Assembly: GCF_030269485.1 (NCBI RefSeq)
Contig: NZ_BSTL01000020.1
Coordinates: 118,549 to 182,548, forward strand
Direction of reading: 5' to 3'
Source: Actinoplanes sp. NBRC 103695
Lineage (GTDB): Bacteria > Actinomycetota > Actinomycetes > Mycobacteriales > Micromonosporaceae
DNA: 64,000 bases
Position numbers and translations under genes: made by a program. How positions within the stretch are numbered: the stretch's first letter is position 1; each line of letters begins with the position of its first letter. Under the pieces are notes generated by a model. It did not search any database and had not been told where the DNA came from. It saw only the letters and a list, made by a program, of their open reading frames with translations. This document shows, one piece after another, positions 28,932 through 40,258 of the stretch.

Positions 28932-29635
28932 ATGCGCATCGGTGTGGTCACCTTCCCCGGTTCACTCGACGACGGGGATGCGGCCCGCGCGGCGCGCATC
29001 GCCGGCGCCGAGGTGGTCCGGCTCTGGCACGGCGACGCGGATCTGCACGGCGTCGACGCGGTCGTCCTGCCCGGCGGCTTCTCGTACGGTGACGCGCTGC
29101 GCTGCGGCGCGATCGCCCGATTCGCCCCGGTCATGGAGTCGCTCGCCGACGCCGCCCGCGGCGGCCTGCCCGTCCTGGGCATCTGCAACGGCTTCCAGAT
29201 CCTCTGCGAGGCGCACCTGCTTCCCGGCGCGCTGACCCGCAACCAGCACCTGCACTTCCGCAACCGCGACCAGTTCCTGCGCGTCGAGTCCACCTCGACC
29301 GCCTGGACCAACGCCTTCACCGCCGGGCAGGAGATCCTGATCCCGGTGAAGAACGGTGAGGGCTGCTTCGTGGCCGACGAGCGCACCCTCGACGAGCTCG
29401 AGGGCGAGGGGCGCGTGGTGGCCCGCTACACCCACGGCAACCCGAACGGCTCGCAGCGCGACATCGCCGCCATCACCAACGAGGCCGGCAACGTCGTCGG
29501 CATCATGCCGCACCCGGAACACGCCGTGGAGGCGCTGACCGGTCCGTCCCTGGACGGCCTCGGCTTCTTCACCTCCGTCCTGCGGGCCCTGGCCGGGGCG
29601 CCCGCCGGCGGTCAGCTCGCAGGGGGACAGAGCCG

Positions 29636-29639
<4 letters not shown>
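28932..29639 (+). CDS. purQ: FGAM synthase glutaminase subunit PurQ
   Basis: A 235-residue class I glutamine amidotransferase that supplies ammonia to PurL. Seen: VVLPGGFSYGDALRCGA, the nucleophile Cys in LGICNGFQIL, and His/Glu in MPHPEHAVE. Length is usual apart from a short GGQLAGGQSR end. Its stop overlaps the purL start (ATGA). Confidence 0.96.
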
Positions 29640-32566
<2,927 letters not shown>

Positions 32567-32570
32567 CCGA

Positions 32571-32596
32571 CCGCGCCGCCCCACCGGGCGGCGCGG
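32571..32596 (+). terminator. Intrinsic terminator after purSQL
   Basis: Perfect 11-bp stem CCGCGCCGCCC / GGGCGGCGCGG with a CACC loop, followed by CCCTTTT. It lies 4 bp past the purL stop. Confidence 0.85.
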
Positions 32597-32605
32597 CCCT
32601 TTTCC

Positions 32606-32725
32606 GCGGCCAGCGCTGCCCCGACTTGGGCGGCGCGGCCATTCTGCGGCCAGCGCTGCCCCGACTTGGGCGGCGCGGCCATTCTGCGACCAGCGCTGCC
32701 CCGACTTGGGCGGTGTGGCCATTTC
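32606..32725. repeat. 40-bp tandem repeat, 3 hairpin-forming units
   Basis: Three near-identical 40-bp units (32606-32645, 32646-32685, 32686-32725) follow the purL terminator. Within each, GGCCAGCGCTGCCC can pair imperfectly with GGGCGGCGCGGCC around CGACTT, so each unit is a potential stem-loop. The spot between two convergent genes fits REP-like or reinforced-terminator DNA. The unit between them and 32850 shows nothing else. Confidence 0.75.
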
Positions 32726-32850
32726 TGCGACCTCTGCCGCCGCCCGGGGGCGTCGCAGCCAGCGCCGCACCCGGGCAAGTGGTAGATCCGGGCGCTGTCC
32801 GCGGGCGACCGACGGCGTCTGGCCGACTCGTGACCGTGCCGGCGCAACAA

Positions 32851-32888
32851 ACCAAAGGCCGGACCCCTCGCGGGATCCGGCCTTTGGT
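32851..32888 (-). terminator. Terminator of the surface-protein gene
   Basis: ACCAAAGGCCGGA (32851-32863) pairs perfectly with its complement at 32876-32888, with a further CCC/GGG extension inside. It lies 33 bp past the minus-strand gene's stop and can also stop plus-strand read-through. Confidence 0.8.
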
Positions 32889-32921
32889 CAAGCCTTGCTG
32901 TTCAGAAGCTGCCCTGCTCGA

Positions 32922-34826
32922 TCAGTCGTCCATCCAGGGGAGCCGACGCTGCCCTGGCCGGGCGGGCTCCTCCGACGGCGGGGGCCCTTGTCGCGGCGCT
33001 CCGCCGCGACGACCGGCCTGCTGCTGCTGCTCGCCGCCGTAGTAGCCGCCCTGCTCGTAACCGCCGCCACCCGCAGGAGCAGCACCGCCGCGCTGGTCGT
33101 AGCCGCCGGCCTCGTAGCCGCCGCCCTGGTCGTAACCGCCGGCGCCGGCGTCGTAGCCCTGCTGCGCCGGGTAGCCGCCGCCACCGTAGGCAGCGCCGCG
33201 CTGGTCGTAGCCGTTCTCGTACCCGGCGGCGTCCTCGTACCCGGCGCCGCGCTGGTCGTACCCGTTGTCGTAGCCGTTCGCGGGGGCGGCTTCGTACCCG
33301 CCATTGCCCGCGCCGTAGTTGGCCTGAGCTCCGCCGTCGTCCCACGCCTCGTACTGCTGCTGCGGCTGGGCCGCCGCGCCGTTCCCGTACGCGCCGCCCT
33401 GCTGGTAGCCGGCTTCCGCATAGTCCTCGGGCCGGTACATGCCGGTCGGCTCGTCGTAGCGCTGCTGCGGCGCGGCCGGCTGCTGGGGCGGCTGGGCACC
33501 GCCGTAGTACCCGCCGGCGGCCTGCTGGCCGTCGTCGTAGTACTCGTCCTCGTACCCGGCCTGGGCCGGTGCCGCGTACCCGGCCGGGGCCGGAGCCGCC
33601 GCCGCGCCGTAGGTCTGCGCGGGCGAGCCGTACTGGCCGGCGCCGCCGTACCCGGGCTGCTGGGCCGGCACACCGTACGGGTCGGGGAACTCGTCCTCCG
33701 GCGGCACCGCGCGCTGCAGCACCGTCGGGGCGTCCGCCATGCCACCGGCACCGGCCACCATGGTCGCGTCGTTGCCGCGGGCACCGACCGGCGCCGCGAC
33801 GCGGGTGGCGTCGCCGAAGCCGCCGCCCCGGCCCGAGGGACCGGGAACGCCGCCGCCGGGCACGCCGTCCTTGTCGTCACCGCCGCCGTTGTTCTTGCGG
33901 CGCATCAGGACCAGCACGATCGCGCCGATGCCGGCCGCGACCAGCAGGCCGCCCAGGATGATGAAGAGCAGCGATCCGTTGCCGTCCTCGCCTGCCGTCT
34001 TGTCGGCGTCGAGGGCGTTCTGGCTGGCCCCGTCGGTCGCCTCGTCGGTGGCCTCGTCGTCGGCGGGAGTGCTGGCCTCCTCGGTGACCGAGGGGGTCGC
34101 GGACGGGGTGGCGGCTGCCGTCGAGGCCAGCGTCAGGGTGACCGTGACCGTCTTACCGGAGGCGCCCTGCACGTTCACGGCGGCGGACTCGAAGCCGTCC
34201 TTGCCCGCGCCGACGGAGATCGTGCCGACCGCGATCGGCTTGCTGTCCGACGAGTTGAAGGCGAAGCCGCCGCTGCCGTTGCTGGTCGTGTCGTACTGGT
34301 TGCCCGCGGTGTCCTTCATGATGACCTGGGCGCCGCTGACCGACTTGCCCTTGTTGTCGCGGACCTTGCCGGAGACCTGACGAACACTCTTCGGCTTGTC
34401 CGGGCCACGCACGGCGATTGTCGCGTTCGCGCTGGCCGGCTTGCCGCCGAGTGTCGCGCTGACCTTCACCGTGAAGTTCTTCGTCGCCCCGGCGTTGACC
34501 TCGGGCGCGGTGAGGGTGGCCGTGAAGGAGCGTTCTTTGCCGGCGTTCAGTTTTCCGGTGGAACCGCAGCCGGACTTGCACGCCATCCCGCCACCGGTGA
34601 CGCTGATGCTGAAATCGCTCTGACCTGGCACATCAAGCTCGTCGGTGTTGCTGAGCGTGAACTCCACCGTGGCGTTGCCGCCGGACTCGACCTGATTGTC
34701 CGCGTTGTCGATGACAAGCGTTGGACCAGCCGCCAACACGGGTGAGGCGGTCGCCGCAATAATGCCGCCGACCAGCGCCAGTAACGCACCGGCCTGGGCC
34801 GCTCGGGCTCGTAGGTGCGTCGTCAC
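32922..34826 (-). CDS. Large membrane-anchored surface protein with Gly/Tyr/Gln-rich cytosolic tail
   Basis: A 634-residue protein. An export signal (ALLALVGGIIAATASPVLAA) is followed by an extracellular part: a Cys-containing beta domain (CKSGCGSTG), then a carboxypeptidase-regulatory-like domain (SGKVRDNKGKSVSGAQVIMKD). A T/S/E-rich linker leads to one membrane helix (LLFIILGGLLVAAGIGAIVLVLMRRK). The ~260-residue tail is very rich in G, Y, Q, A (YGGGGYPAQQGYD) with DATRVA and DATMVA near the membrane, which look like FHA-recognised Thr sites. GTG 34826 has GGAGAGG upstream. Function unknown; a surface or sensor role is plausible. Confidence 0.78.
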   Translation of the reverse strand: MTTHLRARAAQAGALLALVGGIIAATASPVLAAGPTLVIDNADNQVESGGNATVEFTLSNTDELDVPGQSDFSISVTGGGMACKSGCGSTGKLNAGKERSFTATLTAPEVNAGATKNFTVKVSATLGGKPASANATIAVRGPDKPKSVRQVSGKVRDNKGKSVSGAQVIMKDTAGNQYDTTSNGSGGFAFNSSDSKPIAVGTISVGAGKDGFESAAVNVQGASGKTVTVTLTLASTAAATPSATPSVTEEASTPADDEATDEATDGASQNALDADKTAGEDGNGSLLFIILGGLLVAAGIGAIVLVLMRRKNNGGGDDKDGVPGGGVPGPSGRGGGFGDATRVAAPVGARGNDATMVAGAGGMADAPTVLQRAVPPEDEFPDPYGVPAQQPGYGGAGQYGSPAQTYGAAAAPAPAGYAAPAQAGYEDEYYDDGQQAAGGYYGGAQPPQQPAAPQQRYDEPTGMYRPEDYAEAGYQQGGAYGNGAAAQPQQQYEAWDDGGAQANYGAGNGGYEAAPANGYDNGYDQRGAGYEDAAGYENGYDQRGAAYGGGGYPAQQGYDAGAGGYDQGGGYEAGGYDQRGGAAPAGGGGYEQGGYYGGEQQQQAGRRGGAPRQGPPPSEEPARPGQRRLPWMDD

Positions 34827-34983
34827 GTCCACCGCCTCTCCGGTCGCACGGTCTCCGGCCCGCCTTGTAGTCCGGTAGATCCGGCGACGATTTACACCGT
34901 CGGCCACTATGCCCTGTCGCGGGTACATTGCGCGACCCAGGGCCGCCGCGACTTCTCTCAGTAACGAGTCGTATCGTCCCGAC

Positions 34984-35481
34984 GTGTCCCCTGCGCACAA
35001 TAAATCCGAGTCCGTGTCGAGCGCGCTGGACGCGCTGGACCGCGGCGCCCAACCTGACCGCACGGTGCTGCGCGACGCCGTCCGCGCCCTGCTCGCGACT
35101 CTGGCGGAGCAGGCTCCGGGCCGATCGGTGGAGGTCCGCGTTCCACCGTTCGGAGCTGTTCAGTGTGTCGCTGGTCCCAGACACACCCGGGGCACACCGC
35201 CCAATGTGGTCGAGACGGATCCGATGACCTGGCTGCTCGTGGCGACCGGTCGCCTGACCTGGACGGATGCCGTGGCCAGCGGCAAGGTCCACGCGAGCGG
35301 CATCCGCACCGACCTCAGCGAATTCCTGCCGGTGACCGGCCGGGGTGACGACCCGGCGGCTGGTCGGGGTGACGACCCGGTGGCCGGCCGAGGTGACGAC
35401 CCGGCGGCTGGTCGGGGTGACGACCCGGCTGCCGGCCGAGGTGACGACCCGGTGGACAGGCCCGGGACGACGGCTGACTAG
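34984..35481 (+). CDS. Sterol carrier-family protein with GRGDDP repeat tail
   Basis: A 165-residue protein like the SCP-type proteins usually encoded beside purF in actinobacteria (ALDALDRGAQPDRTVLRDAVRALLATLAEQAPGRSVEVRVPPFGAVQC... and VVETDPMTWLLVATGRLTWTDAVASGKVHASG). The last ~45 residues are five 8-residue repeats GRGDDP(A/V)(A/D), encoded at 35338-35457, absent from typical homologues. GTG 34984. It is 69 bp upstream of purF and may be co-transcribed with it. Confidence 0.85.
   Translation: MSPAHNKSESVSSALDALDRGAQPDRTVLRDAVRALLATLAEQAPGRSVEVRVPPFGAVQCVAGPRHTRGTPPNVVETDPMTWLLVATGRLTWTDAVASGKVHASGIRTDLSEFLPVTGRGDDPAAGRGDDPVAGRGDDPAAGRGDDPAAGRGDDPVDRPGTTAD
35338..35457. repeat. 24-bp in-frame tandem repeat, 5 units
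   Basis: Five 24-bp units encoding GRGDDPxx end the SCP-type gene. Units differ mainly at third positions (GGCCGG/GGTCGG/GGCCGA), so selection for the peptide or repeat ageing is possible. Confidence 0.9.
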
Positions 35482-35550
35482 GGCCCGCTCCCGCCACCTC
35501 GCGTACACTCGGGGTCGAATAGCCCTGATCTGCACGAGGGAGCAAAGTCT

Positions 35551-37101
35551 GTGCCCCGAGGCGACGGCCGGTTGACCAACGATCTCGACCCGCAGGAGCG
35601 TGGACCCCAAGATGCCTGTGGCGTCTTCGGGGTGTGGGCCCCTGAGGAAGAGGTTGCCAAGCTCACATATTTCGGGCTCTTCGCACTCCAGCATCGCGGC
35701 CAGGAGGCTGCTGGCATTGCTGTGAGTGATGGCTCGGGTGTGGTTGTGTACAAGGACCTCGGCCTCGTGTCGCAGGTCTTCGACGAGCCGACGCTGGCGA
35801 GCCTCAAGGGCCACCTCGCGATCGGGCACACGCGCTACTCCACGACCGGCGGTTCGAACTGGGAGAACGCGCAGCCCACGATCCGCGCGACCACGGCCGG
35901 CACGACGATCGCGCTGGCTCACAACGGCAACCTGGTGAACACCTCGGAGTTGGCTCGCGAGGTCGCCGACCTCGGCATCGAGCTCGATCCGGGCCACACG
36001 TCGGACACCGCTCTGGTGACCGCGCTCCTGGCGGCCAAGCCCGACCTCTCGGTCGAGGCCGCGGCCATGGAGGTGCTCCCGCGGCTGCGGGGCGCGTTCA
36101 GCTTCGTCTTCATGGATGAGGGCACGCTGTACGCCGCTCGCGACGCGCAGGGGGTCCGGCCGCTGGTCCTGGGCCGGATGTACCGCGGCTGGGCGGTGGC
36201 CAGTGAGACCGCGGCCCTGGACATCGTCGGCGCCAGTTTCGTGCGGGAGGTGGAGCCGGGCGAGATCATCGCGATCGACGAGCACGGCCTGCGGTCCAGC
36301 CGGTTCGCCGCGCCGGAGCCCAAGGGCTGTCTTTTCGAGTACGTCTACCTGGCTCGCCCGGACACCACGATCGCCGGCCGCAACATGTACTCGGCCCGGG
36401 TCGAGGTGGGCCGTCAGCTCGCCAAGGAGCATCCGGTCGAGGCCGACGTGGTGATCGGTGTCCCGGAGTCGGGCATCCCGGCCGCGATCGGTTACGCCGA
36501 GGAGGCCGGCATTCCGTACAGCGCCGGCTTCATGAAGAACGCGTATGTCGGCCGCACCTTCATTCAGCCCTCGCAGACGATCCGCCAGCTGGGCATCCGG
36601 CTGAAGTTGAACCCGCTGCGCGAGGTGGTCCGGGGCAAGCGGATCGTGGTGATCGACGACTCGATCGTCCGCGGCAACACGCAGCGTGCGCAGGTTCGCA
36701 TGCTCCGTGAGTCGGGCGCGCTCGAGGTGCACGTACGCATCTCGTCTCCGCCGGTGAAGTGGCCCTGTTTCTACGGCATCGACTTCGCCACCCGGGCCGA
36801 GTTGATCGCCAACGGCCTGGAGATCGAGGGCATCAGGCGCTCGATCGGCGCCGACTCCTTGGGATACGTTTCCCTGGACGGTCTGGTGCAGTCCACCGAG
36901 CAGCCCAAGACGCGGCTGTGCATGGCCTGCTTCGACGGGGAGTACCCGATCGAACTGCCCGCGGGCAACCTGATCGGCAAACACGTGCTGGAGGGCGTCG
37001 GCAAGCGTGCCGTCAACCAGCAGCAGGAGGCGGCGGTGGCCGAGCTTGAGGCGGAGTACGACCCCCGCGAGTCGGTCGTCGACGCGCTGCAGCGCCCGTA
37101 A
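35551..37101 (+). CDS. purF: Amidophosphoribosyltransferase
   Basis: A 516-residue PurF catalysing the first step of purine synthesis. The Ntn nucleophile is Cys in DACGVFGVWAP after a ~22-residue propeptide that should be removed. Seen also: YFGLFALQHRGQEAAGI, GHTRYSTTG, the PRPP site VVIDDSIVRG, and Cys residues around CLFEYVY, PCFYGID and CMACFDGEYP that fit the [4Fe-4S] form found in Gram-positives. GTG start with GAGGGAG ~8 nt upstream. purM follows after 36 bp. Confidence 0.97.
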   Translation: MPRGDGRLTNDLDPQERGPQDACGVFGVWAPEEEVAKLTYFGLFALQHRGQEAAGIAVSDGSGVVVYKDLGLVSQVFDEPTLASLKGHLAIGHTRYSTTGGSNWENAQPTIRATTAGTTIALAHNGNLVNTSELAREVADLGIELDPGHTSDTALVTALLAAKPDLSVEAAAMEVLPRLRGAFSFVFMDEGTLYAARDAQGVRPLVLGRMYRGWAVASETAALDIVGASFVREVEPGEIIAIDEHGLRSSRFAAPEPKGCLFEYVYLARPDTTIAGRNMYSARVEVGRQLAKEHPVEADVVIGVPESGIPAAIGYAEEAGIPYSAGFMKNAYVGRTFIQPSQTIRQLGIRLKLNPLREVVRGKRIVVIDDSIVRGNTQRAQVRMLRESGALEVHVRISSPPVKWPCFYGIDFATRAELIANGLEIEGIRRSIGADSLGYVSLDGLVQSTEQPKTRLCMACFDGEYPIELPAGNLIGKHVLEGVGKRAVNQQQEAAVAELEAEYDPRESVVDALQRP

Positions 37102-37137
37102 ACACCAAAGACAGCAACACCTTCTAAGGGGAGAACC

Positions 37138-38289
37138 GTGACGCACGTGTCCGAGCGCAGCAGTGCCGGATCCAGCGATGCCGAGGGGTCGGAGCACAAG
37201 CCATGGACGGCTGGCTCCGGCCGGACCGGCCGCAAGCGCACGGTGACCTACGCGGACGCCGGCGTGTCGATCCACGCCGGTGACCGCGCGGTCGAGCTGC
37301 TCAAGTCGAAGGTGAAGAAGACCACCCGGCCCGAGGTGATGGGCGACCTGGGTGGTTTCGCCGGCTTGTTCCGACTGAACACCTCGAAGTACAAGAGCCC
37401 GATCCTGGCCTCGTCCACCGACGGCGTGGGCACCAAGCTGGTGATCGCCCAGCAGCTCGACATCCACGACACGATCGGCATCGACCTGGTCGCGATGGTC
37501 GTGGACGACCTGGTCGCATGCGGCGCCGAGCCGCTGTTCCTGCTCGACTACATCGCCTGTGGCGAGGTCGTGCCGGACAAGGTGGCGGAGATCGGCGCCG
37601 GTATCGCGGACGGCTGCCGCTACGCGGGCTGCGCGCTGCTCGGCGGCGAGACCGCGGAGCACCCGGGTGTCCTGCGCCCGGACGAGTACGACGTCTCGGC
37701 CACCGGTGTCGGTGTGGTGGAGGAGAGCGAGATCCTCGGCCGCGAGCGGGTCGAGATCGGCGACGCGGTGATCGCGATGCGCTCGTCCGGTCTGCACAGC
37801 AACGGTTACTCGCTGGTCCGCCACGTCCTGCTGGGTGCCGGTCGGATGCGGCTGGACTCGATCGTCGATGACTTCGGCTCGCAGCGCACGCTCGGCGAGG
37901 AGCTGCTGACGCCGACCAAGATCTACGCGAAGGACTGCCTCGGCCTGATCGAGGAGACCGACGTACGCGCGTTCTCGCACGTCACGGGCGGCGGCATCCC
38001 AGGCAACCTGGTCCGCATCCTGCCCGAACACGTGGACGCGGTGGTGGACCGTGCCTCGTGGCGGCCGCAGCCGATCTTCGATCTGATCCAGGCGAAGGGC
38101 CGGATCGAGGACCATGAGATGGAGGCCACGTTCAACATGGGCGTGGGCATGTTCGCGATCGTCTCGTCGGACGACGCGGACCGTGCGATGGCCTACCTGA
38201 CCGGCCGCGGCGTCGAGGCCTGGCAGGTCGGCGAGATCATCGACGGCACCGGCCAGGTGCAGATGGTGGGCCAGTACACCCGCGGCTGA
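37138..38289 (+). CDS. purM: Phosphoribosylformylglycinamidine cyclo-ligase
   Basis: A 383-residue AIR synthetase (step 5 of purine synthesis). Seen: YADAGVSIHAGDRAVELLK, SSTDGVGTKLVIA, VAMVVDDLVACGAEPLFLLDYIACG, GGETAEHPG, GLHSNGYSLVR and HVTGGGIPGNLVR. About 35 residues of Ser/Gly-rich sequence precede the family domain. GTG start with AAGGGGAG upstream; operon with purF. Confidence 0.97.
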   Translation: MTHVSERSSAGSSDAEGSEHKPWTAGSGRTGRKRTVTYADAGVSIHAGDRAVELLKSKVKKTTRPEVMGDLGGFAGLFRLNTSKYKSPILASSTDGVGTKLVIAQQLDIHDTIGIDLVAMVVDDLVACGAEPLFLLDYIACGEVVPDKVAEIGAGIADGCRYAGCALLGGETAEHPGVLRPDEYDVSATGVGVVEESEILGRERVEIGDAVIAMRSSGLHSNGYSLVRHVLLGAGRMRLDSIVDDFGSQRTLGEELLTPTKIYAKDCLGLIEETDVRAFSHVTGGGIPGNLVRILPEHVDAVVDRASWRPQPIFDLIQAKGRIEDHEMEATFNMGVGMFAIVSSDDADRAMAYLTGRGVEAWQVGEIIDGTGQVQMVGQYTRG

Positions 38290-38357
38290 GCCGGCCCCGC
38301 CGAACCGAAACATGTGTGAAATGATCGGCGTGTGTCGATTTGTCGACCGCGTCGATC

Positions 38358-38386
38358 TTCCCACCCTGGACTGGGCGACCTAGCCT
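38358..38386 (+). promoter_or_regulatory. Possible promoter of the RiPP unit
   Basis: TTCCCA (38358-38363) and TAGCCT (38381-38386) with a 17-bp spacer lie ~30 bp before the radical SAM start. The -35 match is weak. No terminator follows purM, so read-through is also possible. Confidence 0.3.
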
Positions 38387-38415
38387 GGCCTCAGTCGACG
38401 CACAGGGGTGGGGTC

Positions 38416-39534
38416 ATGGCTTGGAGCGGGATGCGGGGGATCTCCGCCACGCCCAGCTACGTCGTGATGCAGCCCACGACGCTCTGCAACCTCGACTGTG
38501 CCTACTGCTACCTGCCGTTCCGCAAGCTCGACAAGCGGATGCCGGTGGAGGTGGCCGCCGCCGTGGCCGAGGCGATCGCGCCGTGGTCCCGTACCGGTCG
38601 CTTCTCGATCGTGTGGCACGGCGGTGAGCCGCTGGCGGCGGGCCGGGACCACCTGGCCGCGCTGCTCGCGCCGTTCGGCGCGGACGTCGAGCACCACATC
38701 CAGACCAACGCGACCCTGATCGACGACGCCTGGTGCGACTTCTTTCAAGATCATGGCGTACGCGTGAGCGTCAGTGTCGACGGCCCGGAGCACCGTAACG
38801 GCGACCGGGTCACCCGCGGTCACCGTCCCGCCTACGATCGCATCGCCCGTGGCATCCGCACCCTGCGCCGGCGCGACATCCCGTTCTCCGCGCTGTGCGT
38901 CGTCGGCCGCCCCGAGCCGGGCCTGGCCACCGAGCTGTACGACTACTTCCTCGAGCTGGGCTGTGAGGTGCTCGGCATCAACGTCGAGGAGCTGGAGGGC
39001 GTGAACGAGCGCACCAACCGGCACCCGGCCGCCGACGTGACCGCGTTCTGGTCGGAGCTGGTCGCCGCCTGGCGCCGTGACCCGCGGATCCACCTGCGCG
39101 AGATCGAGTGGTCGCTGCGCTACGCGGCGGCCGTGCTGGACGGCACCGCGGACGCCCTGCTGCCACGCCGGCTGGACCCGATCCCCACGGTCGCCCATGA
39201 CGGCTCGGTGGTGTTGCTCTCGCCCGAGCTGGCCGGCTTCCACGACCCGCGGTACGGCGACTTCACCAGCGGCAACGTGCTGACCACGCCGCTGGGGGAG
39301 ATCCTCGCCGGCGCCGACGGGACGCCGTGGATCGCCGAGTTCCTCGACGGGGTGGAGGGGTGCCGCCGGACATGCCCGTACTTCGGCTTCTGCGGTGGTG
39401 CGCACGCGGCGAACCGATACTTCGAGCACGGCCGGTTCGACGTCACCGAGACGGACCACTGCCGGAACAGCAAGATCCGCCTACTGGAGGGAGTCCTGGA
39501 CCATGCCCGAGATCACGAGCGCGCACGGGTCTGA
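38416..39534 (+). CDS. amcB: Radical SAM RiPP maturase, cyclophane-forming (AmcB-like)
   Basis: A 372-residue radical SAM/SPASM-type peptide maturase. The SAM [4Fe-4S] motif is C24-x3-C28-x2-C31 (TTLCNLDCAYCYL). Further radical SAM marks are WHGGEPL, QTNATLID, SVSVDGPEHRN and GINVEELEGVNERTNRH. The C-terminal Cys cluster (GCRRTCPYFGFCGGA ... DHCRNS) binds auxiliary Fe-S. Enzymes of this group install three-residue cyclophane crosslinks between an aromatic side chain and a residue two positions on. The overlapping next gene encodes a matching precursor. The AmcB name is from family recognition and the core sequence, not a database search. Confidence 0.85.
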   Translation: MAWSGMRGISATPSYVVMQPTTLCNLDCAYCYLPFRKLDKRMPVEVAAAVAEAIAPWSRTGRFSIVWHGGEPLAAGRDHLAALLAPFGADVEHHIQTNATLIDDAWCDFFQDHGVRVSVSVDGPEHRNGDRVTRGHRPAYDRIARGIRTLRRRDIPFSALCVVGRPEPGLATELYDYFLELGCEVLGINVEELEGVNERTNRHPAADVTAFWSELVAAWRRDPRIHLREIEWSLRYAAAVLDGTADALLPRRLDPIPTVAHDGSVVLLSPELAGFHDPRYGDFTSGNVLTTPLGEILAGADGTPWIAEFLDGVEGCRRTCPYFGFCGGAHAANRYFEHGRFDVTETDHCRNSKIRLLEGVLDHARDHERARV

Positions 39535-39754
39535 GCGCATGGCGGATGACCACGTGGCGGACGATCCCGTGACGGCACGGGTTCGGGACGCCGGCAGCGG
39601 GCTCACCGCGCTGCTGGCCGAGGCCGAGGCAGCACGGAAGCAGCGGTCGGAAAGCGCGCACGAAGATGCCCAGGATGGCGGCACGGCGGTGTGCGCCTGG
39701 AACCACTTCGAAAACATCCCCACGTTCTACAACTGGAACAACCGCCCACGCTGA
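39503..39754 (+). CDS. amcA: RiPP precursor peptide, multiple-cyclophane type (AmcA-like)
   Basis: An 83-residue peptide. Residues ~1-64 are a hydrophilic leader (TARVRDAGSGLTALLAEAEAA is its helical part). The end WNHFENIPTFYNWNNRPR (66-83) holds aromatic-x-x units W-N-H, F-E-N, F-Y-N and W-N-N, the kind crosslinked by cyclophane-forming radical SAM enzymes. The ATG at 39503 has GGAGGGAG 9 nt upstream and overlaps the maturase gene by 32 nt; a second ATG at 39539 has no good site. A strong terminator follows. No protease or exporter gene is adjacent, so leader removal must use another enzyme or not occur. Confidence 0.85.
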   Translation: MPEITSAHGSERMADDHVADDPVTARVRDAGSGLTALLAEAEAARKQRSESAHEDAQDGGTAVCAWNHFENIPTFYNWNNRPR

Positions 39755-39767
39755 ATGGCGGCACCGG

Positions 39768-39796
39768 AACCCCACGCGAGGCTATCGCGTGGGGTT
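39768..39796 (+). terminator. Intrinsic terminator of the RiPP unit
   Basis: AACCCCACGCGA (39768-39779) pairs perfectly with TCGCGTGGGGTT (39785-39796), loop of 5, followed by TCCTGTT. It closes the maturase-precursor transcript 14 bp after the precursor stop. Confidence 0.88.
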
Positions 39797-39845
39797 TCCT
39801 GTTGCCGGTGAGAAAACGGGATGCTCGGCTGACGAGTCACACGGG

Positions 39846-39871
39846 CGAGCACGCGGAGAGCCGCGTGCTCG
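39846..39871 (-). terminator. Intrinsic terminator of the DUF3073 gene
   Basis: Perfect 11-bp stem CGAGCACGCGG / CCGCGTGCTCG with loop AGAG, 21 bp beyond the minus-strand stop. Confidence 0.75.
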
Positions 39872-39892
39872 GAAGTGCGAACGGGTCAGCCG

Positions 39893-40111
39893 TCAGCGCC
39901 TTGAAGGCGACCAGCGATCATCCTGGTCGTCCGCATCATCAGGCTCCTCGTCGTCGTCAACGACCTCGTCGTTGTCGTCGTCGAGGTGATGATCAGAATG
40001 ACCAGCACCCGCCAACTCGCGCTGCAAGGCGGTGAGGTCGGTGTTCGGGGAGTGGTACTTCAACTCCCGGGCCACCTTCGTCTGCTTGGCCTTAGCACGG
40101 CCGCGCCCCAT
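39893..40111 (-). CDS. DUF3073 family protein
   Basis: A 72-residue protein with the invariant family start MGRGRAKAKQTKVARELKY and SPNTDLTALQRELAG, followed by an acidic tail (DDDNDEVVDDDEEPDDADD). It is highly conserved in actinobacteria between purM and the branched-chain amino-acid dehydrogenase. Function unknown; the basic-then-acidic layout suggests nucleic-acid or ribosome association (inference). The ATG at 40111 is fixed by the family start. Confidence 0.93.
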   Translation of the reverse strand: MGRGRAKAKQTKVARELKYHSPNTDLTALQRELAGAGHSDHHLDDDNDEVVDDDEEPDDADDQDDRWSPSRR

Positions 40112-40258
40112 GGCTCGACCCCCTCGCACAGAATTCGGGGCAGCCCGAAGGCGGGCCCCGATGACGTCAGGCATCTCTCGTGGGTCTTACGGTACATGGA
40201 TGACGCCGCCTTCGGCACCTCGGGTTGTGTGAGACACGACCGCGCGTCGCGGCGTGTC

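Noticed and set aside
35338..35457. RGD motifs as integrin-binding signals
   Set aside because: They arise from GRGDDP repeats in a cytosolic protein without a signal peptide; a coincidence of the repeat.
34633..38364. 1243-codon minus-strand open frame across purF and purM
   Set aside because: Both purF and purM on the plus strand are unmistakable; the antisense frame has no recognisable domain.
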